Shown here in pieces: positions 1 through 9,921 of a stretch of 64,000 nt of DNA (positions are counted from its first letter, which is position 1; the number at the start of each line of letters is the position of its first letter). Made by a program: the position numbers and the translations under genes. A model generated the notes under the pieces. It saw only the letters and a program-made list of their open reading frames with translations. It ran no database searches and was not told where the DNA came from. Source of the stretch: Marinobacter arenosus (GTDB lineage: Bacteria > Pseudomonadota > Gammaproteobacteria > Pseudomonadales > Oleiphilaceae); assembly GCF_019264345.1 (NCBI RefSeq), contig NZ_JAHVAO010000001.1, forward strand, positions 3,082,763-3,146,762, written 5' to 3'.

Positions 1-128
1 GGGTGGATTACCATCTGCTGACACCGGGCATCCGCAATACCATCCAGGATGGCTGGATCGATGACGCCACCCGTTTCTCGGATCACGCCCCGGTGATCAT
101 GGATTACGACATCGAGATCGGTTTTTAA
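1..128 (+). CDS. xthA: Exodeoxyribonuclease III, C-terminal fragment
   Basis: Only the last 41 codons are in the window; the reading frame begins at base 3 and stops at TAA 126-128. The readable end contains the SDHAPV motif, which in the exonuclease III/AP-endonuclease family carries the catalytic Asp-His pair at the very C-terminus. The family repairs abasic sites and removes 3' blocking groups. The 5' part lies outside the window, so exact subfamily is uncertain. A strong hairpin terminator follows directly, separating it from the convergent rph gene. Confidence 0.8.
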   Translation, partial: VDYHLLTPGIRNTIQDGWIDDATRFSDHAPVIMDYDIEIGF

Positions 129-149
129 GCACGTCTTTTCCGGCTGAGC

Positions 150-189
150 ACCTGGGAAACGCTGGCAGCGATGCCAGCGCCCAGGTTTT
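150..189 (+). terminator. Rho-independent terminator after xthA
   Basis: A nested inverted repeat pairs 150-156 with 180-186 (7 bp, outer) and 160-166 with 173-179 (7 bp, inner). It ends in four T residues at 186-189. It lies between the convergent xthA and rph genes. Confidence 0.75.
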
Positions 190-202
190 GCGCAAGCCTC
201 GT

Positions 203-919
203 TTACGCTTCCAGCGCCGCCTTCTGAATTTCAAACAGCTGCTCAATGCCTTGTTTGGCCAGGTCCAGCATGCTGTCCAGCTCGTCCTTCACAAACGGCG
301 CCCCTTCCGCGGTGCCCTGAATTTCAATGAATCCACCCTGGTCGGTCATGATCACGTTCATGTCGGTTTCGGCGTCGGAGTCTTCGGGGTAGTCCAGATC
401 AACCACTGGCGTACCCTTGTAAACGCCGACTGAGAGCGCGGCAACCATCTGCTTGAGTGGCGACTTCTTCAAGCGCTTTTCGGCGACCAGGAAGTTCAGC
501 GCATCCACCAGGGCCACGCAGCCGCCGGTGATGGCGGCGGTCCGGGTGCCGCCATCGGCCTGGATGACGTCGCAGTCGATGGTGATGCTGTGCTCGCCCA
601 GTGCGCTCAGGTCGACGGCGGCCCGGAGTGAGCGGCCGATGAGGCGTTGGATTTCCACGGTCCGTCCACCCTGTTTGCCGCGCGAAGCTTCACGGCCCAT
701 GCGGCTGCCGGTGGAGCGGGGGAGCATGCCGTACTCCGCGGTGATCCAGCCTTTGCCCTCGCCGCGCAGGAATGGAGGAACCTTGTTTTCGACGGAGGCC
801 GTGCAGATCACTTTGGTGTCCCCGAATTCCACCAGAACCGAGCCTTCGGCATGGCGGGTGTAATTACGGGTGATTCGAACGTCTCTGGGTTGTTCGGGCG
901 TTCTGCCGCTTGGTCGCAT
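203..919 (-). CDS. rph: Ribonuclease PH
   Basis: A 238-residue protein of normal family length. RNase PH is a phosphorolytic 3'-5' exoribonuclease that trims tRNA 3' ends using inorganic phosphate. The N-terminus ([20 protein letters not shown]) and the segment [17 protein letters not shown], with its basic phosphate-binding residues, are characteristic. The protein is colinear with E. coli Rph and shows no truncation. It is transcribed away from yicC, as in many gammaproteobacteria where rph and yicC are divergent neighbours. A TATACT-like hexamer on the minus strand near 994-989 may be part of its promoter, but no good -35 accompanies it. Confidence 0.96.
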   Translation of the reverse strand: MRPSGRTPEQPRDVRITRNYTRHAEGSVLVEFGDTKVICTASVENKVPPFLRGEGKGWITAEYGMLPRSTGSRMGREASRGKQGGRTVEIQRLIGRSLRAAVDLSALGEHSITIDCDVIQADGGTRTAAITGGCVALVDALNFLVAEKRLKKSPLKQMVAALSVGVYKGTPVVDLDYPEDSDAETDMNVIMTDQGGFIEIQGTAEGAPFVKDELDSMLDLAKQGIEQLFEIQKAALEA

Positions 920-1101
920 AGTGTTTCCTGAAGTCTGAGGTTGGTGTCCGGGCGCGTGTCCCGGTTGTTCGTGGATTGAAAGGCCGAAAAGTATAACACG
1001 TCGATCAAGGCCCGGATGGCTTTGGCGGGGTAGCGCTCGCCGTCAGCGTTCCGAGCCTGCTAAACTCGATGCTTAGGCCACCAACCATGACCGGAGCTGC
1101 C

Positions 1102-1968
1102 ATGATCCGAAGTATGACCGCATTTTCCCGTCGGGACGCCCAGGGAGACTGGGGCACGCTGACGTGCGAGATTCGCACCGTCAATCATCGGTACCTCGAG
1201 CCTTCATTTCGCCTTCCGGAGGCCTTTCGCGAGCTTGAGAATCCGTTCCGGGAAGCGCTTCGCAAGCAGCTGAAGCGGGGCAAGGTGGATGTGTCCATGC
1301 GACTGCAATCCGCCGAAACCGCTTCCCAGAGCTTTGAAGTCAACGATGACCTGGCCAAGGCGCTCAATGAAGCCGCCAATCACGTCAATCGCATACTTGA
1401 TAATCCAGCACACATCAGTGCGCTCGATATCCTTCGTTGGCCCGGGGTGATGTCGGTGCCGGAGCAGGATTTTGGCCAGGCCCGCACGGCCGCTGTTGAA
1501 CTGTTCGAGGCCACGGTTGCTGAGCTGGTGAGTGTGCGCGAGCGCGAAGGAGAGCGTCTGAGGCCGTTGTTCGAAGATCGCCTGGACGCCATGACCCGAC
1601 TGGTCTCCGAGGTGCGCGAGCTGATGCCCGAACTGCTGACGGCGCAGGAACAGACTCTGCGTGACCGGTTCGAGAAGGCCAAGGTGGAGCTGGATGCTGA
1701 GCGCGTCGCCCAGGAGATGGTGATGTTGGCGCAGAAAAGTGACGTCGCCGAGGAACTGGAACGTCTGGACGCCCACATCAGCGAAGTGACCGATACCCTG
1801 AGGAGCGACGATGCCATCGGGCGCCGGCTGGATTTTCTGATGCAGGAACTGAACCGCGAGGCCAACACGCTGAGCAGTAAAAGTATCGATGCCCGGGTAA
1901 CGCGTGCCGCGGTGGATCTGAAAGTGCTCATCGAACAGATGCGCGAGCAGGTCCAGAACCTCGAGTGA
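1102..1968 (+). CDS. yicC: YicC family endoribonuclease-like protein
   Basis: A 288-residue protein starting MIRSMTAFSRR, the conserved YicC N-terminus. The ATG at 1102 has a GGAG Shine-Dalgarno at 1093-1096, whereas an upstream in-frame start at 1069 would add 11 unconserved residues. The C-terminal part matches the DUF1732 region (GRRLDFLMQELNREANTLSSK), which is highly conserved. YicC proteins have been described as endoribonucleases acting in RNA turnover. The gene sits divergent from rph and upstream of gmk, the usual context. Confidence 0.93.
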   Translation: MIRSMTAFSRRDAQGDWGTLTCEIRTVNHRYLEPSFRLPEAFRELENPFREALRKQLKRGKVDVSMRLQSAETASQSFEVNDDLAKALNEAANHVNRILDNPAHISALDILRWPGVMSVPEQDFGQARTAAVELFEATVAELVSVREREGERLRPLFEDRLDAMTRLVSEVRELMPELLTAQEQTLRDRFEKAKVELDAERVAQEMVMLAQKSDVAEELERLDAHISEVTDTLRSDDAIGRRLDFLMQELNREANTLSSKSIDARVTRAAVDLKVLIEQMREQVQNLE

Positions 1969-1992
1969 GGTGCGGACGCCGGTCGAACACCG

Positions 1993-1998
1993 TATAAT
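1993..1998 (+). promoter_or_regulatory. Candidate -10 element of gmk
   Basis: A perfect TATAAT lies about 70 bp upstream of the gmk start, in the short gap after yicC. No convincing -35 hexamer is seen at 16-18 bp, so the call rests on the -10 alone. Confidence 0.4.
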
Positions 1999-2042
1999 CC
2001 CGCGCTTTGCAGGCACTGCCTCGGGTTCGGGCGGCCTTCTGA

Positions 2043-2696
<654 letters not shown>

Positions 2697-2788
2697 GGCA
2701 GATGCTGTTTGTGGCTGTATACAAATTGAACCGGCCACAGTAAACTACGCGGTCTGCTCAACTAGTCATTTTATTTTTCGGGGAAGTT

Positions 2789-3001
2789 ATGGCACGAGTT
2801 ACCGTTGAAGATTGTCTGGAAAACGTTGATAACCGCTTCCAGCTGGTGATGCTGGCTACCAAGCGTGCCCGTCAGCTCGCGACCAAAGGTGCGGAACCGA
2901 TGGTGGCGGAAGAGAACGACAAGCCCACGGTTATCGCGCTGCGCGAAATCGCCGAAGGCAAGGTCGGTCGTGAATTGCTGCAGGAAGAAGACGACGAGTA
3001 A
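2789..3001 (+). CDS. rpoZ: RNA polymerase omega subunit
   Basis: A 70-residue protein beginning [20 protein letters not shown], the omega signature. It binds the beta-prime subunit, helps RNA polymerase assembly and forms part of ppGpp site 1. It is about 20 residues shorter than E. coli omega (91 aa) because the C-terminal tail is cut after the acidic EEDDE end, a length common outside the enterics. GGGGAAGT precedes the ATG. A terminator hairpin follows at 3102, so spoT may depend partly on its own promoter. Confidence 0.95.
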   Translation: MARVTVEDCLENVDNRFQLVMLATKRARQLATKGAEPMVAEENDKPTVIALREIAEGKVGRELLQEEDDE

Positions 3002-3101
3002 CGCCGTCACGGGTACAAATACGTATCCGTACCTTGGAAGCATTGAAATCTGGCCCCGCGCTTTTATAGTGTATCTATAGAACGTCATTGGATCAGGAAG
3101 G

Positions 3102-3129
3102 ACCCGGATGCGTGCATTCGGGTTTTTTT
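3102..3129 (+). terminator. Terminator between rpoZ and spoT
   Basis: An inverted repeat of about 10 bp (3102-3111 with 3114-3123, one G-T pair, very tight loop) is followed by a run of seven T residues at 3123-3129. It could end or attenuate gmk-rpoZ transcription ahead of spoT. Confidence 0.65.
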
Positions 3130-3161
3130 GTCCCTGAGATTCTCGAGTATTCGGAGGCGCG

Positions 3162-5306
3162 GTGTCGGCAGAGGCGACGGTTGAAGGGCTTGCAAAAGAG
3201 CTGAGTACCTATCTGGATACAAATCGTATCAATCAGGTACGTCGTGCCTACTATTATGCCGAACAGGCCCACGAAGGGCAGATGCGCAAAAGTGGCGATC
3301 GCTACATCACCCACCCGCTCGCGGTTGCCCACATTCTTGCCGATTTGCGGCTGGACCATCAAAGCCTGATGGCGGCCATGCTCCATGACGTGATTGAAGA
3401 TACCGGTATTCCCAAGGACGCCCTTGCGGAGCAGTTTGGTGAAGACGTCGCGGAGCTGGTGGATGGCGTCAGCAAACTGACCCAGATCGAGTTCCGGTCC
3501 CGGGCCGAGGCACAAGCCGAGAATTTCCAGAAGATGACGCTGGCCATGGCGCGGGATATCCGCGTCATTCTGGTGAAGCTGGCGGATCGGCTGCACAACA
3601 TGCGCACCCTCGGGCCAATGCCTTATGAAAAGCGTCAGCGTATTGCCACCGAGACGCTCGATATTTACGCGCCCATCGCCAACCGTCTTGGTATGCATTC
3701 CATCTGTACCGAGCTCGAAGACCTCGGGTTCTCCTCCCTGTACCCAATGCGGTCAAAGTACATTTCCAAGGCGGTCGCCAAATTGCGCGGAAGCCACCGG
3801 GAAATCATTGAGGAAATTCGCGGCAAGTTGCAGGAGAAACTTCAGGAGCGGGGCCTGCCGGGGCGTATCCTGGGGCGAGAAAAACACCTGAACAGCATCT
3901 ACAACAAGATGAAGTTCAAGCAGAAATCGTTTCACGAAATCATGGATGTGTATGCGTTCCGGATCATTACCGATACCGAGGACGACTGCTATCGAATCCT
4001 GGGCGCGGTCCATAGCCTCTACAAGCCTCTACCCGGCCGCTTCAAGGACTACATTGCCATGCCGAAGGCCAATGGCTACCAGTCGTTGCATACAACGCTG
4101 TTCGGCATGCACGTCAACATTGAGATCCAGATCCGCACCGAGGAAATGGAGCACATCGCGAACAACGGGATTGCGGCACACTGGATGTACAAGAACGAGC
4201 CGAGCAGCGTAACCAGCGCCAACCAGGCCCGGGTGGACCGCTGGGTCAAAGGGCTGATGGAAATGCGCGAGCGGGCCGATGATTCCCTGGAATTCATCGA
4301 GCACGTGAAGGTCGATCTGTTCCCGGATGAAATCTACGTGTTCACGCCCAAGGGCAAGATCATGGAACTGCCGAGCGGCGCCACGCCGGTGGATTTCGCC
4401 TACGCCATTCATACGGATATCGGTAATGCGACCGTCGCCTGCCGGATCAATCGCAACCTGAGCTCACTGAGCCAGCCGCTGCAGAGTGGTCAGACCGTTG
4501 AGATCATTACCGCACCTGGCGCTCGCCCGAATCCCGCATGGCTCAGCTTCGTGGTCACGGGCAAAGCGCGCAGCAGCATTCGCCATGTGCTCAAGAGCCA
4601 GAAGCGGACGGAATCCCTGGAACTGGGCAAGACGCTGCTCAAGAAATCCCTCAAGGGCTTCGGTGCCCGTCTGGCCGACATCGGCAATGCCCAGATCCAG
4701 GCCGTGGTCAACCACAACCAGGTCAACAGTCTGGACGACCTGATCAGTGATATCGGCCTGGGCAATCGCATGGCCTATCTGGTGGCTCGCCAGCTGGTGA
4801 CCGGCGCGGAATCGGAACCCAGTGTCGACATGACCCCGGATGCCCATCGCGGCGGAGTTCACAGCCCGGTCACGATCCGGGGCACGGAAGGGCTACTGGT
4901 TCGTTTCGCCAGTTGCTGCAAGCCAATTCCGGGCGACCCGGTGGTCGGTATGATGGATTCGGGCAAGGGCATGGTGATTCATTCCGATACCTGCTCCCGC
5001 CTGCCCGAGGATGACGAGGGACGTGCGCAGCTGACTCACCTCAAGTGGGCCAAGGACATCACCGACGAGTTCTCGGTGGAACTGCGGGTCGAGCTCGAGC
5101 GGCAGCGGGGCGTGATTGCGGAAGTGGCCAACGCCGTGGCGATGGCGGATGGCAATATCGAGCGCATCAACGTGGAAGATCAGAACGCCAAGTTCAGCAT
5201 TGTCAGCCTCGTGCTCCATGTGAATGGTCGTCGGCACCTGGCCCGTGTCATGCGGCGGGTGCGGAACATCCGGGCGGTCACTCACATCGGTCGTGTCCGC
5301 CATTGA
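3162..5306 (+). CDS. spoT: Bifunctional (p)ppGpp synthetase/hydrolase
   Basis: A 714-residue RelA/SpoT protein that makes and degrades the alarmone (p)ppGpp. The N-terminal hydrolase domain is intact, with the HD pair at residues 75-76 (HDVIEDT), which marks a SpoT rather than a hydrolase-dead RelA. The synthetase domain follows (around residues 235-345, including KDYIAMPKANGYQSLHTT), then a TGS domain (about 385-450) and a C-terminal ACT domain (about 640-714). The start is GTG at 3162 with GGAGG at 3153-3157. Its partner DksA is encoded at 40 kb in the same window. Confidence 0.97.
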   Translation: MSAEATVEGLAKELSTYLDTNRINQVRRAYYYAEQAHEGQMRKSGDRYITHPLAVAHILADLRLDHQSLMAAMLHDVIEDTGIPKDALAEQFGEDVAELVDGVSKLTQIEFRSRAEAQAENFQKMTLAMARDIRVILVKLADRLHNMRTLGPMPYEKRQRIATETLDIYAPIANRLGMHSICTELEDLGFSSLYPMRSKYISKAVAKLRGSHREIIEEIRGKLQEKLQERGLPGRILGREKHLNSIYNKMKFKQKSFHEIMDVYAFRIITDTEDDCYRILGAVHSLYKPLPGRFKDYIAMPKANGYQSLHTTLFGMHVNIEIQIRTEEMEHIANNGIAAHWMYKNEPSSVTSANQARVDRWVKGLMEMRERADDSLEFIEHVKVDLFPDEIYVFTPKGKIMELPSGATPVDFAYAIHTDIGNATVACRINRNLSSLSQPLQSGQTVEIITAPGARPNPAWLSFVVTGKARSSIRHVLKSQKRTESLELGKTLLKKSLKGFGARLADIGNAQIQAVVNHNQVNSLDDLISDIGLGNRMAYLVARQLVTGAESEPSVDMTPDAHRGGVHSPVTIRGTEGLLVRFASCCKPIPGDPVVGMMDSGKGMVIHSDTCSRLPEDDEGRAQLTHLKWAKDITDEFSVELRVELERQRGVIAEVANAVAMADGNIERINVEDQNAKFSIVSLVLHVNGRRHLARVMRRVRNIRAVTHIGRVRH

Positions 5307-5384
5307 TACGGACCAAAGGCTGGTTGACAGCTACTGCGCCGAGAGGTGAGGATTGGCGTTTTGAAAGAGAGGAATTCCAAAGTC

Positions 5385-5771
5385 ATGACCAACAAATCCG
5401 TTATCCAGACTGAAAACGCCCCGCAGGCGATTGGCACCTACTCACAGGCGGTAAAAGCCGGTGACACCGTGTATCTGTCTGGCCAGATCCCGCTGGTTCC
5501 GGAAACCATGGAAGTGGTGGCGGGCGATTTTTCCGCCAAGACCCGTCAGGTGTTCGAGAACCTCAAGGCGGTGTGTGAAGCGGCTGGTGGTGAGCTCAAG
5601 GACATTGTGAAGCTCAACATCTACATGACGGACCTCGCCAACTTCGCGACCGTGAACGAAATCATGGCAACGTATTTCGAAGAGCCTTATCCGGCCCGTG
5701 CGGCCGTAGGCGTTGCGGCGCTGCCCAAGGGCGTGCCCATTGAGATGGAAGCGGTGATGGTGCTCAGCTGA
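5385..5771 (+). CDS. ridA: RidA family reactive intermediate deaminase
   Basis: A 128-residue YjgF/YER057c/UK114 protein. RidA hydrolyses reactive enamine/imine intermediates released by PLP enzymes such as threonine dehydratase. The conserved C-terminal block [14 protein letters not shown] contains the substrate-carboxylate-binding arginine. The ATG at 5385 has an AGAGAGGA ribosome-binding site at 5366-5373; the longer frame from 5346 adds 13 unconserved residues. It directly follows spoT, as in pseudomonads. Confidence 0.94.
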   Translation: MTNKSVIQTENAPQAIGTYSQAVKAGDTVYLSGQIPLVPETMEVVAGDFSAKTRQVFENLKAVCEAAGGELKDIVKLNIYMTDLANFATVNEIMATYFEEPYPARAAVGVAALPKGVPIEMEAVMVLS

Positions 5772-5799
5772 TCTGGCTGACACCTGGCTCCGGTCAGAA

Positions 5800-5826
5800 G
5801 AAAAAGGCGGCTACGGCCGCCTTTTT
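5800..5826. terminator. Bidirectional terminator between ridA and the epimerase gene
   Basis: AAAAAGGCGGC (from 5801) and GCCGCCTTTTT (to 5826) form a perfect stem with a TACG loop. The flanking A and T runs let it work on both strands for the convergent genes. Confidence 0.85.
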
Positions 5827-5841
5827 GTTTTTCGGCCAGAA

Positions 5842-6708
5842 CTACCGGTTGGCAATCATGTCGCGGTAGCCGTCCCGGAAGCTGGGGTAGTGGAACCGGA
5901 AGCCGGTTCCCAGCAGGCGCTGGTTGCTGCAGCGTTTGCTTCCGGCCCGCCCGCCTTTTCTGGCACCCTCGACCGGCTCCGCACAGGGCGTCTGTTGACG
6001 CACCCACGCAACCACCTCATCGAGCCGAACCGGCTCGCTGTCACTGGCAATGTAGAGATCCTGCAGGGATTCGCCCGCCAGGGCCTGCCGAGTCAGAAAC
6101 TCGACGGCCCGGGCGGCATCTTCCTCATGAATGCGGTTGCTGAAGGGCGCCGGGGACTGGGGGTCCATGCGGCCGGCAATGACCTCGTCCAGGAATCGTT
6201 GCCTTGAAGGGCCGTATATGCCGCTGAAGCGCACGATGGTTGCTGGGTGGCCGCTTTCCAGGGCGGTTCGTTCACCCGCCAGTATCTGCTCGCCGCTGAA
6301 CCGACTGGGCTGGGTAGGGCTATTTTCGTCGACCCAGTCATCATCATCCTGGGAATAGACGCTGGTGCTGCTGACGAAGATGAGTCGCTTCAGAGGCTGG
6401 TCACCGAGGGCCGCGAGCAGATTGGCGAGGCCATTCACATAGGCGTCCCGGTAACCCTGCTCGTCGTAGCTGGCGGGTGTCAGGCAATAGATCACCACAT
6501 CAAGGTTCGCTGGGACCACTTCCTTCAGGGACTCCGGGTGCATCAGGTCGGCTTTGAGGCGGTGAATCCCCTCCGGAATTCGGTCCGGATTTCGCCGCAG
6601 GCCGAAGGTCGTGGCCGAGTCGGTAAGCAGGCCGGCGATGGCGCTGCCAAGTTTGCCACAACCGGCTACCAGAACCCTGGGTGTGTTGGTGCCTTCAGTC
6701 ATTGCCAT
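5842..6708 (-). CDS. NAD(P)-binding epimerase-like protein (YeeZ type)
   Basis: About 288 residues with an N-terminal Rossmann fold (VLVAGCGKLGSAIAGLL) and a short-chain-dehydrogenase-like core containing SSTSVYSQ, similar to extended SDR epimerases of the YeeZ type. The usual YxxxK catalytic pair is not obvious: the tyrosine of TSVYS is followed by an acidic stretch, so the activity is unknown. The ATG at 6708 (or 6702) is chosen over TTG 6720; AAGGA lies at about 6727-6723. It is divergent from oxyR. The segment CAEPVEGARKGGRAGSKRCSNQRLL is an unusual basic insertion before the C-terminus. Confidence 0.8.
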   Translation of the reverse strand: MAMTEGTNTPRVLVAGCGKLGSAIAGLLTDSATTFGLRRNPDRIPEGIHRLKADLMHPESLKEVVPANLDVVIYCLTPASYDEQGYRDAYVNGLANLLAALGDQPLKRLIFVSSTSVYSQDDDDWVDENSPTQPSRFSGEQILAGERTALESGHPATIVRFSGIYGPSRQRFLDEVIAGRMDPQSPAPFSNRIHEEDAARAVEFLTRQALAGESLQDLYIASDSEPVRLDEVVAWVRQQTPCAEPVEGARKGGRAGSKRCSNQRLLGTGFRFHYPSFRDGYRDMIANR

Positions 6709-6784
6709 AGACAATTTCAATCCTTATGCTTGAACCCATAAATAAGCGAAACTTCGACCTGGACCCCATTGACCGGAGCTCAAC

Positions 6785-7744
6785 ATGACTCTTACCGAGT
6801 TACGATACGTCGTTACGCTTGCCCGTGAAAGGCATTTTGGCCGCGCCGCCGAGCGCTGCCACGTCAGTCAGCCGACGCTCAGTGTCGCCGTCAAGAAGCT
6901 CGAGGATGAGCTGGGCATCCCCCTGTTTGAACGTAGCAAAAGCAGCATCCGGGTGACCGAGACCGGGCAGCGTATCATTGAGCAGGCCCAGCGGGTACTG
7001 GATCAGGTCGGTGTGATCAAGGACATGGCCCAGGATGGAAAAAATCAACTGAATTCGCCGCTGAAGGTCGGGGCGATCTACACCATTGGCCCCTACCTGT
7101 TTCCCCATCTGTTGCCCGAACTGAGGCGCGCGGCGCCGGACATGCCGCTGTACATTGAAGAGAACTACACGGCAAACCTGCGCCAGAAGCTGAGGCAGTC
7201 CGAGCTTGACGCCATCATCATTGCGTTGCCGTTCGAGGAGCCGGAGGTCCTTACCCTGCCACTCTACGATGAGCCGTTCGTGGTGCTGCTGCCGGCGGGT
7301 CATCCGCTGGCCGAGAAGGACCAGTTGACGGCGGAGGAGCTGGCACAGGAGCAGTTGCTTCTGCTTGGGCCGGGGCACTGTTTCCGGGACCAGGTGCTGG
7401 AATCCTGCCCGCCGCTGGTTGAGGCCGTCACTCGCCGCGTGGATACCGCGTCGCCCTCGCTGGTGACCGAGGGCAGTTCCCTCGAGACCATTCGGCACAT
7501 GGTCGCCTCCGGCCTTGGCATCACCGTTCTGCCCCTGTCGGCTGCCACGGCCATGCAATATCACGAAGACATCCTTGCCGTACGCCGATTCGCGCCGCCG
7601 GTGCCGTTCCGGACGGTGGCACTCGCGTGGCGCGTGACCTTCCCGCGGCCAAAAGCGATCGATGTCCTGTCACTTGCCGCAAGCCAGTGCCGGGTCATTG
7701 AAAAGGCGAAAACAGACACTCCGGCCGTGGCCGAAAGCGCCTGA
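6785..7744 (+). CDS. oxyR: Hydrogen peroxide-sensing LysR regulator OxyR
   Basis: A 319-residue LysR-type regulator with an N-terminal winged helix-turn-helix (MTLTELRYVVTLARERHFGR). The two redox cysteines fall at residues 199 and 208 (GPGHC...ESC), exactly the positions of the peroxidatic and resolving cysteines of E. coli OxyR. Oxidation forms a disulfide and activates catalase, peroxiredoxin and iron-homeostasis genes. It lies 7 bp upstream of recG, an arrangement also found in pseudomonads, so the two are probably co-transcribed. Confidence 0.96.
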   Translation: MTLTELRYVVTLARERHFGRAAERCHVSQPTLSVAVKKLEDELGIPLFERSKSSIRVTETGQRIIEQAQRVLDQVGVIKDMAQDGKNQLNSPLKVGAIYTIGPYLFPHLLPELRRAAPDMPLYIEENYTANLRQKLRQSELDAIIIALPFEEPEVLTLPLYDEPFVVLLPAGHPLAEKDQLTAEELAQEQLLLLGPGHCFRDQVLESCPPLVEAVTRRVDTASPSLVTEGSSLETIRHMVASGLGITVLPLSAATAMQYHEDILAVRRFAPPVPFRTVALAWRVTFPRPKAIDVLSLAASQCRVIEKAKTDTPAVAESA

Positions 7745-7751
7745 GTCGCCC

Positions 7752-9827
7752 ATGACGTCACTGGATGACATCCCGGTCACCCAGCTCAAGGGGGTCGGCA
7801 ACGCCCTGGCGGAAAAGCTCGCCAAACTGGGCATCGCGTCGCTGCAGGACCTGCTGTTTCACCTTCCTCACCGCTATGAAGACCGCACCCGGATAGTGCC
7901 CATGGGCAGTCTCCGAATCGGCGACGTGGCGGTTGCCGAAGGCGAGGTCATGAAGGCGGATCTGGTGATGGGGCGTCGCCGAAGCCTGCAGGTCACCCTC
8001 AAGGACAGCAGCGGCTTTCTGGTCATGCGGTTTTTCCATTTCAACGCTGCCCAGAAAAACCAGTTGACCGAAGGCGCCCGGGTCCGGTGTTTCGGAGAAG
8101 TGCGTCCCGGTCGCGCGGGGTACGAGTTCTACCATCCCGAATACCAGGTGAACCCCCCGCCCATGCCGGCTGACGGGGAGGCGACGCTCACGCCAGTCTA
8201 CCCCCTCACCGAGGGCATCCAGCAACCCCGGGTTCGAGGGCTTTGCCAGCAGGCACTGGGGTACCTCCAACGCTTTCCGATCCGGGACTGGTTGCCGCCG
8301 TCGTTACTGGCGGATTACCAGTTGCCTGGCATCAGTGAGGCGGTGCAGCTGGTGCATTCGCCGCCTGCCGACGCGCCGGTTCACCTGCTGATGGAAGGCC
8401 GGCACCCCGCCCAACAGCGGTTGGTCATGGAGGAATTGCTGGCTCACCAGCTCAGCCTGTTGCAGGTCCGGGAACAGATCCAGGCGCGCGAAGCTCTGCC
8501 CCTGTTGCCAACCGGCGATCTTGCTGATCGCTTTCTCGATTCGTTGCCATTCCAGCTCACCGGGGCCCAGCGTCACGTAATGACGGATATCCGCCAGGAT
8601 CTCAGCCAGCCGCTGCCAATGCTGAGGCTGGTTCAGGGCGACGTCGGTTCCGGCAAAACGGTGGTCGCAGCCCTAGCAGCGTTACAGGCGATTGGTGCAG
8701 GGGCGCAGGTGGCGCTGATGGCGCCGACCGAGATTCTGGCCGAGCAGCATTACCAGAATTTCCGCAGTTGGTTGGAGCCTTTGGGTATCAATCTGGCCTG
8801 GCTCTCTGGCAAAGTGAAGGGAAAAGCCCGGCAGCAAGCCCTGGAATCGGTGCACACGGGCAGGGTCGGTGTGGTGATCGGCACCCACGCCCTGTTTCAG
8901 GACGATGTCAGGTTTGACCGTCTGGCGCTGGTGATTGTCGACGAGCAGCACCGGTTTGGCGTTCACCAGCGCCTGGCACTGCGGGAAAAGGGCGTTGGTG
9001 CCCGTCTGGCGCCGCACCAGCTCATCATGACGGCGACCCCGATTCCGCGAACCCTGGCCATGAGCGCCTACGCCGATCTCGATACCTCGGTGATCGATGA
9101 GCTTCCTCCCGGGCGAAAGCCGATCGAAACCATCGTCATTCCGGACAGTCGGCGTGAGGACGTCATTGAACGGGTGCGCAATGCCTGCCGTGAGGGACGG
9201 CAGGCCTATTGGGTCTGTACCCTGATCGAGGAGTCGGAGGCTCTGCAGTGCCAGGCGGCGGAGGTCACCGCGCAGGAATTGTCGGAGCGTTTGCCGGACC
9301 TCAAGGTTGGTCTGGTTCACGGCCGACTGAAGGCGGCGGAAAAAGCCGGCGTCATGGAGCAGTTCAAGACCGGCGAACTCGATCTGCTGGTGGCCACCAC
9401 GGTCATTGAGGTTGGGGTGGATGTGCCCAACGCCTCGCTGATCATCATTGAAAACCCGGAGCGCCTGGGACTGGCCCAGTTGCACCAGTTGCGGGGCAGG
9501 GTGGGGCGAGGCGAGCAGGCCAGCTTCTGCGTGCTGATGTACCATCCACCGCTTTCCAGCAACGGAAAGGCCCGGTTGCAGGCGCTGCGGGACAGCCAGG
9601 ACGGATTCTTCATCGCCGAGAAGGACCTGGAGATTCGCGGGCCAGGCGAAGTGCTGGGTACCCGACAGACTGGCATGATGCAGTTCCGACTTGCCGATTT
9701 TGAGCGGGACAAGGGCTGGATTGAGCCGGTTCGAGAAATGGCACCCCGGTTGATGCCGGACCGGGAGGTGGTGGAAGCCCTGATTCGGCGCTGGTTGGGA
9801 GAGAGAATTCGCTACGGTGATGTATAA
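7752..9827 (+). CDS. recG: ATP-dependent DNA helicase RecG
   Basis: A 691-residue branched-DNA translocase that remodels stalled forks and Holliday junctions; E. coli RecG is 693 residues. The N-terminal wedge domain begins LKGVGNALAEKLAKLGI. The helicase core has Walker A GDVGSGKT, a DEQH box (VDEQHRFG) and motif VI HQLRGRVGRG. The ATG at 7752, just after the oxyR stop, gives a family-standard N-terminus; an in-frame GTG-type start at 7662 would lie inside oxyR. Confidence 0.97.
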   Translation: MTSLDDIPVTQLKGVGNALAEKLAKLGIASLQDLLFHLPHRYEDRTRIVPMGSLRIGDVAVAEGEVMKADLVMGRRRSLQVTLKDSSGFLVMRFFHFNAAQKNQLTEGARVRCFGEVRPGRAGYEFYHPEYQVNPPPMPADGEATLTPVYPLTEGIQQPRVRGLCQQALGYLQRFPIRDWLPPSLLADYQLPGISEAVQLVHSPPADAPVHLLMEGRHPAQQRLVMEELLAHQLSLLQVREQIQAREALPLLPTGDLADRFLDSLPFQLTGAQRHVMTDIRQDLSQPLPMLRLVQGDVGSGKTVVAALAALQAIGAGAQVALMAPTEILAEQHYQNFRSWLEPLGINLAWLSGKVKGKARQQALESVHTGRVGVVIGTHALFQDDVRFDRLALVIVDEQHRFGVHQRLALREKGVGARLAPHQLIMTATPIPRTLAMSAYADLDTSVIDELPPGRKPIETIVIPDSRREDVIERVRNACREGRQAYWVCTLIEESEALQCQAAEVTAQELSERLPDLKVGLVHGRLKAAEKAGVMEQFKTGELDLLVATTVIEVGVDVPNASLIIIENPERLGLAQLHQLRGRVGRGEQASFCVLMYHPPLSSNGKARLQALRDSQDGFFIAEKDLEIRGPGEVLGTRQTGMMQFRLADFERDKGWIEPVREMAPRLMPDREVVEALIRRWLGERIRYGDV

Positions 9828-9921
9828 GAGTGCCCGTTGAGCTGTCGGGTTTGCCTATACTGACTCTGACCTTTCAAGGATAAGGCTGGATTTCAGCCTG
9901 CAGCAATATATGGAGCAGACT

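Noticed and set aside
1204..2016. Long minus-strand ORF over yicC
   Set aside because: Shadow of a conserved gene on the plus strand; no family resemblance.
9837..9861. Sigma-70 promoter TTGAGC/TATACT before the YbaK-HDOD gene
   Set aside because: The hexamers are only 13 bp apart, too close for sigma-70.
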